A stretch of DNA of 64,000 nt from assembly GCA_029204225.1 (NCBI GenBank), contig CM055102.1, forward strand, positions 7,672,587-7,736,586, in the 5' to 3' direction. The position numbers were made by a program, and so were the translations under genes. Positions 11,324 through 20,677 of the stretch are shown here, piece by piece (the stretch's first letter is position 1; each line of letters begins with the position of its first letter). The DNA is from Diphasiastrum complanatum (taxonomy: Eukaryota > Streptophyta > Lycopodiopsida > Lycopodiales > Lycopodiaceae). The notes beneath the pieces were generated by a model, which was not told the origin of the DNA, did not search any database, and saw only the letters and a list, made by a program, of their open reading frames with translations.

Positions 11324-11602
11324 ACATCAAATCCAAATGCAGAGCTGCAGACTCCAGAGCAACAGGAAGCAGAAAATCAAGTCCACGAATAAGAAATGTT
11401 CGAGCAGTGACAAAACGAATCTACAAGGTCAGCAAGACAAAGAAGACCTCCAGACTACTACTCTGACAATCTTCAGTGGAGCGAAGACACACAGTTTGAG
11501 TACTACAGCTTCATTGGAGAGCTAACAACATATCAAGAAGCTATCCAGAGTCCAGAGGGAGAATTTTGGAAGTAGGCCAACAATCGACAATATGTTTGTC
11601 AG

Positions 11603-12804
11603 TTGCATAGATGCATCTATGGTCTAAAACAGGCATCACGAGCTTGGTACAAGAAGCTCGATGGTCTTCTGAAGTCTCTAGACTTCAATCCTACACAACC
11701 AGACTACAATGTCTACATTAAAAGAGTAGAAAAAGATTTTGTGATACTGACAATATTTGTGGATGGTTCTCTAATGATAGGAAATTTCTTGATGCTGATC
11801 AAAGGCATGCAGAGTCAGATTTCTCAAAGTTATGAAATCTCAGATCTTGGAGAAGCAACGAAGTGCCTTGGGCTAGAGATTAGAAGAGATCGAACAAAGG
11901 GTGAAATGCAATTGAGTCAGTCAGAATATGCCAGAAAGGTGCTCAAGCAGTATCACATGATGGACTGCAAAGAAAAGGCCACACCAATGATAGCTAGTGC
12001 CAAGCTCACGAAGCAGGATTGCCCAAAAACGGAAGAGGAAGAACAGAAGATGTCAGGTATACCCTACCAAAACTTAATCGGTAGTCTGATGTACCTTACA
12101 ATTTGTACCAGACCTGATCTTGCTTTCTCTGTTTACGCCTTGAGCAAATTCTCTTCCAATCCTAGCATGGCACACTGGCAAATGGCAAAACGAATCCTAC
12201 AGTATCTGAAGGGTACCCATAATATGGGGTTAACCTACAGAGCTGAAAACGAAAAAAAAAAGGATTCGAGTTGCACCACTACAGTGATGCGAACTGGACG
12301 AGCTGCAAAGATGACAGCAAGTCAATAACTGGAGGATGTACCATAGCGTGCAGAGCTGCAATCAGCTGGATATGCAAAAAGCAAACCTTGGTAGCTCAGT
12401 CCTCTTGCGAAGCTGAATATGTCGCAGCTTCAAAGGTGGCGAATGAGGTAGTGTGGCTGCAGATGATGTTGGAGGCAATCGGGATACCACAAGAAGGGCC
12501 AAGCATGATGTTGATGGACTCTCAGAGTGCCATCTATCTGTCCCAAGATCCTATCTTCCATTCCAAGACAAAACACATACCTCTGAAGTACCATCACATT
12601 CGAGATTTAATCTCAAAAGGAGAGCTCCAGGTCCAGTCTATAAAATCACAAGATATTATTGCAGATCTACTCACGAAGCCGCTCGACAAGCCACTCTTTG
12701 CCAAGCAAAGAAAGGCAATTGGATCAAATGTGCAAAGCTGCAAGGTTCAAGAGGGAGTGTCAGAAATGGTGAACTGCTGCAACTTTGTCGCAACACGGAC
12801 ATGA
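11603..12804 (+). pseudogene. Copia A reverse transcriptase C-terminal half and RNase H
   Basis: The first frame (11603-12328) starts inside RT at CIYGLKQASRAWYKKL, so the N-terminal third of RT with the first catalytic Asp is missing. The catalytic YVDD box is altered to FVDG (about 11757-11768), which removes one of the two metal-binding aspartates. The thumb/connection block and SLMYLTICTRPDLAF are well kept. The frame changes by one base in an A-run at about 12252-12261, and RNase H continues at 12271-12804 (SDANW, SSCEAEYVA, DSQSAIYL, HIPLKYHHIRD, ADLLTKPL). A dead copy. Confidence 0.9.
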
Positions 12805-12830
12805 AGCGAAGGTCGAAAGAGAACAATTCA

Positions 12831-13560
12831 TGAAAGTCAACGTGCCTTGACTCGAAGGACGAACGATTCGCAAATCATTCGTGAATCGTAAACATACCTC
12901 CAGGTCCGCAATCCGCAAAGGGACGCAAAACGAAAAGATACGAAAGCAAACGAAGGAAACGAGACAAACGAAGGGGAATCTTTTGCATTGCCAACTGACA
13001 GCTTAATGGGCTTGGAGTCGTAGGCTTCACGCCCAGCTGAAATGAGTGGCAACGACGGAGAGTAACTGATTAGTTGATTAGCGCTAACTAGTCTTGTGAT
13101 TTTGCGTTTAGCTATCTTGTAAACTCCACATAGTGGAGATATAAACTATCCTTTCTGGATCATAAACATATAAGAAAATAGACAAAAATTCTTGTAAGAG
13201 ACACAGAGAGAGACGTAGCGAGAAGAGCAGAAAAAGAAAAATACTAGAAACGAAAGAGTTGTGTATGAAAGTCTGCCAACGAGCAGAACACAACAAAAGA
13301 GCAGAGCGTCATTCCGCCAATGAGCGAGACACTGACGATTTTGCTCTAAAAACTAAACTCATTATACAGTTGCTCTATTTTTGTGCATCTTCTTGTCTTG
13401 TGCCATCTGTCTTGATTGCTAGAATAGAATGTGTTTTGTGATGTGCAGTCGCGTGTCTAGGTTCCTGTGAAGCTTCCGTGCAAAAGAAAACTCAAAGACA
13501 CAAAATCGTTCGCGAATACAAAAACGAAAACGAAAAAGAAACAGTTTTGCTTTTGCGACA
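12831..13560 (+). repeat. Copia A 3' LTR
   Basis: A 730-bp LTR beginning TGAAAGTCAACG and ending ...GCGACA. It contains the CTCCACATAGTGGAG inverted repeat and a GATATAAAC TATA-like box at about 13138, then a purine-rich stretch. The first 335 bp match the two parts of the 5' LTR; the last 390 bp have no 5' partner because that end is deleted. Confidence 0.8.
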
Positions 13561-14326
13561 GTTGGATGCCAATTATTGATTAATCACAATTCCAATGACT
13601 AGATCTAGATCTAGATCAAATATTGCATCTAATTAGCAAGAACAATTTGATAAATGATCAATATGACTAAAGAGCGGCCTCGCACGTGTGGAATACTGTC
13701 AGCATATGGAAAATGAGCAAGATTATAGTACAATACTCATTGATAGCATTCAATGCAAGAAATTGTGAGAGATTCCAACTAGTTTAGTCAAAATTGCTAC
13801 ATTTGTTTATGTGGCATTTGAGGCCAATTTCATATTAGACTTAGAGTTTGACTTTTCAAAGTTATATTAGTCTAAAATCATTTGAATAAACACTTTTGGA
13901 AAACCATATTAAACGAGTTTTAGTAGATTCAAATTTGAGTAGTAGAAACATTGAATCTAGTCACAATAATAGTAGGGTTTTCCATTATGGAGGGAAACCA
14001 AAGTCATGCTTATACATGGTTCTCTTGGGTTCTACTATTCATTGGTGCACTATACTTGTGATATCTTGCAATTCTATGTGTAGAATGCTTATTAAATGTT
14101 ATTTTTAGATCCACACATGTGAAATACAGTATATTACTATTATTGTACGGACATCAACATTATTTTATGTTTTGGTTCATGTTTGATCAAGATCTATTAG
14201 AGTTTGCATCTCACTCTTAGTGTAGATGTTGATTTTTCTACATTGGCAAGATTGGTGAGTTGCTTGTTTTTCTAACCAAAGATCAATTTGTAGATTTGGA
14301 TCTTAATGAATCTCAAATCTTTCACA
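13561..14326 (+). repeat. LTR-like region ending in a primer-binding site (copia relic)
   Basis: The right end is firm: ...TCTTTCACA directly followed by a primer-binding site at 14327. It contains a GGCCTCGCACGTGTGGAATACTG-like block (13676-13700) also seen in the LTRs of copia family B (45961 on), so it is probably a distant relative of family B. The left end is not defined; the neighbouring copia A LTR ends at 13560. Open frames at 13896-14108 and 14260-14469 have no domain. Confidence 0.55.
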
Positions 14327-14338
14327 TGGTATCAGAGC
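14327..14338 (+). other. Primer-binding site, initiator-Met tRNA type
   Basis: TGGTATCAGAGC placed immediately after an LTR end (CACA). A short gag start follows at about 14534-14650 (a duplicated TGGAGTCATGGCTTACA-like segment, then SNYSLWKVGMESLL-like coding in one frame), after which the element is broken. Confidence 0.85.
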
Positions 14339-14623
14339 TTGTGTTTCAGGTTATGAAGGAAGCATTCACATCTATCAGTGATTTGGAGAAGAAATCAATG
14401 CTAGAGCATGCTAGATTGGATTATATCCCAAAATCGAGATTCTGCATATATAGATTGGATCTTTTGTAGATCAAAACTCTATTTAGGGTTATATTCTTGT
14501 TCAATTTCAATTTCACACATTACATACTGAAAATGGCTTACCCCAAGTGGAGTCATGGCTTACATCAAGTGGAGTCATGGCTACATCCCAAGTAACTATT
14601 CATTGTGGAAAGTCGGGATGGAA

Positions 14624-14959
14624 TCACTTCTTGAGATGAATGATGATGATTTCTAAATGATTTGGAATCATATCTAAGCCATTAATGACATGAAATATGT
14701 CCATACAAGAGGCATCATGCAAGACTAGCATTGCCTCACTTGAAGTTTGAGATTTAGATATCTCAACAAAACAAGATGGTACATCAAATAATTGAAGAGA
14801 AGCAAAAGTGAATATGTTGGAGTAGATACCACCTAAACATTGTCCCTCTTTGCCATGAATTGTGAGCCACATAGACTCGGCCTTGCCTTTTGAAGATCTC
14901 CTTGGAACCATGAATTGAGAAGACTCCTCCTCAAGTCTTGGCAACTCTCCATCACGCAC
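14624..14959 (-). pseudogene. Copia integrase-to-RT linker relic
   Basis: Open minus-strand frame of 111 codons. Its sequence from the RRSSKGKAESMWL patch to CMDIFHVINGLDM is related along its length to the end of the plus-strand copia relic at 56380-56650 (RGSSRWIAKSLWL ... YMDIFLVMKGLDM). In both, this follows the integrase and precedes the RT, so it is the decayed linker and first RT residues of a family-B-like copia. It points opposite to the gag fragment immediately upstream, so two broken elements abut at about 14.62 kb. Confidence 0.6.
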
Positions 14960-16394
14960 TTGGATTTTTGGTAGATATGAGAATTATGCCATCATCCTCT
15001 TGATTGAAATGAGATCCTCCTTATGTGAAAAATCCAGCAAATTTACAGGTGTGAGGAACCACAAGAAATGTGTGAATGATCTTTATCATGCTTTGTGGTG
15101 GCACACAGATTACCTGTAGAGCAATCCTGCAATCTACCAACAAATCTGAGGCTAGAGCACAATCTAGAATGCTACAGATCAAAGCAATACTGATTCCTCA
15201 CAAATAGGAAAAATACATAAGCAAAATAATGTACGAAGAAGACACCAATCTCGAGTTAGAGAGAGAATATAAAAAACAAGCAAAATAGCATGAGATCCAA
15301 TTTTGATATTATGACATTATCAAAGCTTGATTCATCATTAGAGATGAGTGAGAATGATATGTACATATATAGGAGAGCCAAAATTCGTGGTACTCCTTGC
15401 ATTCAGTGCATTCCCTACAGCTATTCAAGTGTAAACTATTACCATATTGACACCTAACAGCTTGCATGCTAAAATTGCACCTAACTTCTACCTACTTTGT
15501 CCAAATGTCAATTTCTCAATTAGATATGTACAAAACTACATGCATGAGTCCACTAGTATATTTGCATGTCTTGCATGTGACTTCCCTAGATGAATTGGAC
15601 ATGTGTAGAACATGTATACTGACTTGCATGTTGCATGCATGCACTCTAACTGACTTTAAAGTCTCAGGATTGGCACAAGATGATACAAGTATATGTATTT
15701 GATGTGTTCAATTAGTGATGCATATAATCAATATTATTTGTATGAAATATCATGAAAATTATATTTCGGCCTATTTATTTTGGCAACATGTATTTCAGGT
15801 GGCATTGAAAGGGTGTTTGACCGAAGATATACAAAACATTATCTCAAAATTGTCAACCTTTACAAGGTATTGCTCGTGAGTCTTAATGTCATTCCAATGA
15901 GCACATTTCGCATGTATATTAATGACATTTTTGTATTTTTGCACGCGACGGACTATTCAGATGGATATCTTCATGTCATCTACTTTTATGCATGTCTACA
16001 AATCTAGATCTACCTAACTTAAACTCGCCCTAATATACAAGGTCATGTGCTCAATTCACATACCTTTGATATATACAATGGAACAAAGTGAATATAGTCC
16101 AAATATGACCATCTAGACATTGTGCATGTCATGTAGCTTGAGTTTGTACATGCTAGAGAATGATATTTACAACTTGTAAATGCGCAAGCAAGATGATTTT
16201 CCTCATCAACCCCAAGTTGGATGGCTTTTTATTCTTCACACATTATTCCTTACATGCAAAGGAATATTTACAAAGCATATGGATCTAAAGATCCGCAAAG
16301 TATAAACTATTGCAATCTTCCTATCAAGCACCATTGATAAGAGATACATCCAATTGAAGTCTTCAAAGAAGAAGTCACATAAAAAAGTACCATC
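14960..16394. other. Non-coding stretch without recognised features
   Basis: AT-rich, with only short open frames lacking domains (15466-15702, 15780-16007). Possibly LTR or leader sequence of the flanking copia relics, but I could not find a boundary. Confidence 0.35.
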
Positions 16395-17477
16395 TTAGTT
16401 TCTATTTGATGAAACAAGACCATCCACATAGACAAGATGAAGAAATTGATGACAAGTAGAACACCTTGGCAATAACTCCAAGTGCTTTTGCCAAATCATC
16501 TTCTTTATGAGCCTTACCATCAAGGAACATAGATTGAGGTACTCTAATTGCCTTAACCTCCTTGAGATGATCCAAGCTCCTCTTGACCACACTTCCACAA
16601 GGATTAGATTTCAACTTGAAAAAATTTCCACATCTAGTCTCTCTTGCTACCACATCATCATTCATCTTAACCAAGCAAGCATCTTTTCCAAAGTCAACTT
16701 GGAAACCATCATCTAGCATTTTGCCAACACTAATGAGATTCATAGTGAAATTAGGCACAAAAAATACATCTTTAAGAGTCATAGTGGATTCAACACCAAT
16801 TTCTTCTATCTTGCATTTTCAAAAGATCACATATATCCTTAGTAACCAGTCCTTTCCTCTTGTTGTTTTTTATCTTTTTGTTGAGCAAATCCATATCTTT
16901 AACAAGAGACAAATATGAGATACGCATGGATTGAAATGCAATTTTTATCTCTTCATTACTAGTTGTAAAATGTTGCTTGGTTTCCAAGGGGAGGCTCGAA
17001 CCTGAGACCAAAGAAACTTTGGATGTCAAGCTAACCAACTAAGACAACCCCGTTGGTTCTAGTTGTAAAATGACGCAAAGAAGATTTCAACGTTTGAATC
17101 TCCTTGAACATCTCATTTTCTTCCAAACAAGTTTTCAACTTTGTAGATTTTTCTTCGCACTCCTTTGATAATTTCCTTAATTCCTCTTCCAAAAAATGTA
17201 TTCTTTGCATTGAATGTGCATTCTCATAGAGTTTCAAATTCTCACAATAACCCAAAAGGCCATTTTTGTCATAACACATATAGATTATTAATTGAGTCAC
17301 CGAATGGATATCCAGATGTTGCAATGAATATAGATCAATAGGATACAATGCTCCTGATGACCATAAATCTACAGGCTTTAGCTTCTCCTCCCTATATCGG
17401 ATCATATCAGAAGTTGACAATTTGGGTTGTTTTGAATTTCTTGTCATGAGCGGAGCATATTGGTGACAGGTCCACAT
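16395..17477 (-). pseudogene. Copia relic: Gag coiled coil, protease end, fragment of RT
   Basis: On the minus strand the order is: a Lys/Glu-rich coiled coil (17477-17073, EEELRKLSKECEEK), an interrupting tRNA-derived insertion (16973-17058), more coil (to about 16800), and the protease-to-pre-integrase block (16782-16620: LKDVFFVPNFTMNLISVGKM ... GNFFKLKSN). It then jumps to a small RT fragment that still shows a decayed YVDD box (LVYVDGLVSS, about 16450-16400). Most of integrase and RT is deleted. Non-functional. Confidence 0.7.
16973..17058 (-). mobile_element. Short tRNA-derived SINE or tRNA retropseudogene with 14-bp target duplication
   Basis: An 86-bp insertion flanked by exact copies of CTAGTTGTAAAATG (16959-16972 and 17059-17072). 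Read on the minus strand it is tRNA-like: a 5' GGGGTTG-type acceptor strand, an A-box region TTAGTTGGTTAGC, an anticodon-arm-like hairpin CCAAAGTTTCTTTGG, a B box GGTTCGAGCC and a closing CCTCCCC strand. The long duplication is typical of LINE-mediated retroposition (known for SINEs). At 86 bp it lacks the body and tail of an ordinary SINE, so a retroposed tRNA is equally possible. It interrupts a copia relic and is therefore younger than that copy. Confidence 0.85.
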
Positions 17478-17479
17478 GA

Positions 17480-19798
17480 AGATGATAAAGCTTTGTCATC
17501 TGTACAGTAGTATAGTAGCAAACGACACAATTACAATAACAGAGCTGGAGATGGCGCTAAACACTTGTTCTCGACCCTGGAGATAGAGATGGCGTAGGTT
17601 TTGTTTCTGAAATGTCACTCCTAATTCAAATTTTTGAGTGTTTCCAACTATTGGGAGGGAATTTTGACATTTTGAAAATTATACTTAAATTGTGGTTAAG
17701 CACCAGTGATGTGACTAAAATAAGGTATATTCATTTTCCTGGAAAGCGGGCAGATGCATAAAGAAGTTGGAAAATGATATTTTAATTACTTTATTGTTAT
17801 TTCTCTCTCTCCTACATGGCATTTCTTATAGGGCCCTCTTTGGGCCCATTTTCTCTAATGCATAAATGTCTACTTTCATTGGTTATACGGACGTACACCT
17901 AGTTACATTTGGCGTCCATTAGCTATCTTCATCTACTATTTCATTTTTAATTGCCAATGGATGTTACACTTGATGTCAATAGCCACTTGATAACTAAATA
18001 CTTAACCTATGAATGGTGTAATTGATAACAAATTAAAGTATTTAGTTTCATTGGCTATCAAAAAATTGATTTCATTTTCTATCAAATAAGTAGTTTCAAC
18101 GACTTTAGAAACTAGCTAGTTTATTTACTATGACATCCAATAGCTATTTTCATTTGCTATTTCATTGTTATTTGCCAGCAATTATTTCACTAACTAGCTC
18201 AAATCTTGTTATTCTCTAGCAGCATCAATATATAACGGCTATGGCAAAATCACCAGAAAAAATCGTCGTTGTAGAATCTAAGGTAAAACGCATGCAAAAG
18301 TAGAAAACCCAAAAGCAGGTGCACAGAACAGAATATCACATGAAACTCCAAAACCTACAAATTTTTCACCAAAACAGTACAGCCAAAAATATAAAAAAAA
18401 TCATCATAATTTTGAGATCCATCAATAAGAGGCATGACAATGCTCTGTCGATCATCTGTTTGGTGTTATCAAGTCACTCTCTATTCTTCAGAAAACTCTG
18501 AAATCAGCATGGAGTAAACCAACACATTTCAAATCACTCTCTATACTCAGAAAACCGTGAAATCAGCAGTGGAGTAAACCGATGTAGCCTAATGCTCATT
18601 CGCAGTATTGTGCCTGTCGCATACTAGCATGCCAATAGCTCCAAGACTTGTTCTGTCTAATTCTACATACCCAATAGAACCAAGATTGTGTAAAGAATTT
18701 TAAATGTCAAATTTTGTTTTTAAAATGTCAGTGACAATGCAATTTAAAGAGCACTTGCTATACAGCATGCCCAATTTCACCAATTGAAGCCCAAATATTG
18801 TCTAGATGTATGTCACCTTGTACACTCCCCTTTCGTATTACATGTTCAAAATTGAACCAAAAAATTGTGCATATGCTCAAGCATTATGTGTTGCATGGCC
18901 TGGTGGGCACACTGTGGAGACAATGTGCTACCTACTCATGTTATCGAGGCCCAAGAGGTGCATGTCACATACATGAAGACGCACCATTTTTGTACATCAG
19001 TACCAACACTAACATTCCAAGTTTCTATCACCTCAACAATTCCCACGAATGCATAAAATCCATGAATAGGTGCAACAAACCATTGTCAAGTTCTAAAGTG
19101 GTGATTATTATTCAAGATTTGTCATTGAAGTGCCAAATTAAGAAACATAAATTTTAAAGGAAATCATTTGTTGAATGGCAACTACAACCTTCGAAATTCA
19201 CTCTACACCACTCCCCACCCCAGCACTTGTGTACCAACTTTTTTCATATCTCACTTAAAATTTCCATATGCCATTTCACTTGAAGCACCGATGCGTTGAA
19301 TATGCGAGTCTCAGAATGTGATGTGGCAAATCGAAAAATAAACATCTTTCTGTGCTGATGAGCTTTTGAATATGCGTCAGTCTCCTTTTCTCGTGATGTT
19401 CTAACATAAGCAAATAAACTGAAAGAAGGAAAAACTTGTTTCATAGATATGCTTAATCTGATATGGCAAACCGAAACGTTCTCATCTTTCTATCCTGAAC
19501 TTTAATATAACTTCGATCTCCTTCCTCGTGATGCTATAACATAAGCCATTGAACTGAAAGGATTTTCTATATGCTTATTTATGTTTTAAATTGAAAACTT
19601 ATTTCCACAAACGTCCATAGATGAGCTTTAAAATAGGGATCCAACATCTTTGTATGGCATTCCCTAATCATAAAAATATTGGAGACTCGCCTTGACTTTT
19701 ATATCCACTATACACATTGGATTGTTATGATTCCAGTTACAAACAATATGGAGCTTTAAAGAGTTATGCTTGCACAATAATTGGATACAATTTGTTTC
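17480..19798. other. Intergenic or 3'-flank DNA with imperfect direct repeats
   Basis: No coding region. Three duplicated segments are visible: a roughly 50-bp unit at about 17908-17960 and about 18124-18178 (CATTAGCTATCTTCAT-like, both near GCTATTTCATT); a roughly 57-bp unit at about 18473-18524 and 18531-18584; and a looser roughly 110-bp unit at about 19320-19430 and 19455-19565. The last part, just downstream of the lipase stop codon, probably includes its 3' untranslated region. Confidence 0.45.
18473..18584. repeat. Tandem duplication, about 57-bp unit
   Basis: Two adjacent imperfect copies, each running from AATCACTCTCTAT or AGTCACTCTCTAT through TGAAATCAGCA to GGAGTAAACC. No coding meaning; probably slippage or unequal exchange. 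Confidence 0.75.
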
Positions 19799-20677
19799 CT
19801 AGCATGTTTTTTCAAGAACATGAATCTCTTCCTGATCATGTCTAGAGTCTATAGAAAGACCAGAAAGGTCTCGTTCAAGCTCATCAATAAGTTCTTCAAT
19901 CATCCTTCTATATGTAGGCATGTAATGATCAAGTACCATGGTGCGAGACAGTCGTATTTTTCCATAAAGAGCTCTATCTGTCTCAAAAAGTCCACTTTGA
20001 GATCTGTGGCTTTTACCATCTGAGTTGGATACATTTTCATCAGCAGGTAATTGGCAAACAATGTGGATAACACGTCCAGGAGGAAAAAAGCGCCCCATAT
20101 CCACACATGTTGCATCCTGTTCAGATGACGAAGCTGTACACTCTTGGCCCATGTTTACAGCCGCCTCCATCACATCTTCTTCCTCTTTTATAATTTCCCT
20201 GGCCAATTTTTCCTCCTCTTCACGGTCCAGACGACACTCTTCTTGCTGCCGTTGCATTTCCTGTTCAAGCTTATGCCAAATGTATTCCTCACCAATATCT
20301 TCAGGATCAGGTTGACCAGCATAGGGTTCATCCTCCTCTTCAGAATCTGTGCCATTTTGGTCTGGAGGTTGTTCGTTGGCCAAAAGCATGGAAGTTGAAG
20401 GCATAGAATCACTGTTTTGGTCAAGGACCTGTATCATTTCATCAACTTCTTCCCTATACGTGTTTGCACAAAAATTTGACGATGTTGGCAATTCATCAGC
20501 CTCCAAAGCATTCCCATCATTTGTTAAATGCCCAGAAGACGTGACATCACGTTGAGAAGATGACCCTGCAGAGACGGTTCGACGACGAGCACCCATACAA
20601 GACCATCCAACAAGCCCAAGTGATGGCCGAGTACGAACAACTGCCAACGCTGCACTTTGTGCTTGTCTCATGACCAC
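19799..20677 (-). CDS. Lipase exon 7 (residues 403-694), C-terminal extension and stop
   Basis: The acceptor is TTTTTTGCAG before VVMRQAQSAALAVV. The exon codes for 292 residues: a Ser-rich variable part, an acidic stretch, a coiled coil rich in Glu, Gln and Arg, the FFPPGR block, then LYGKIRLSRTMVLDHYMPTY containing the candidate catalytic His653. The stop is TAG at 19801-19799. The long charged C-terminal extension is typical of plant members of this group; its role is not known to me. Confidence 0.9.
   Translation of the reverse strand: MVMRQAQSAALAVVRTRPSLGLVGWSCMGARRRTVSAGSSSQRDVTSSGHLTNDGNALEADELPTSSNFCANTYREEVDEMIQVLDQNSDSMPSTSMLLANEQPPDQNGTDSEEEDEPYAGQPDPEDIGEEYIWHKLEQEMQRQQEECRLDREEEEKLAREIIKEEEDVMEAAVNMGQECTASSSEQDATCVDMGRFFPPGRVIHIVCQLPADENVSNSDGKSHRSQSGLFETDRALYGKIRLSRTMVLDHYMPTYRRMIEELIDELERDLSGLSIDSRHDQEEIHVLEKTC

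Larger units (their letters stand above)
7755..13560 (+). mobile_element. Copia element, family A, decayed and with nested insertion
   Basis: Order on the plus strand: 5' LTR first part (7755-7951), foreign insertion (7952-9741), 5' LTR second part (9742 to about 9868), gag (about 9940-10773), integrase (about 10740-11320), RT/RNase H (11603-12804) and 3' LTR (12831-13560). The parts of the 5' LTR match 12831-13021 and 13022-13165 of the 3' LTR in order. The rest of the 5' LTR and the primer-binding site are deleted. Protease, pre-integrase and the N-terminal half of RT are also missing. A second, minus-strand relative sits at 61456-63380. Flanks ACTAA/GTTGG do not match, so one end has been altered or my left end is off by a few bases. 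Confidence 0.8.

Noticed and set aside
20025-20555. Plus-strand open frames over lipase exon 7
   Set aside because: Antisense to the coding exon with Ser-rich composition produced by its acidic codons.
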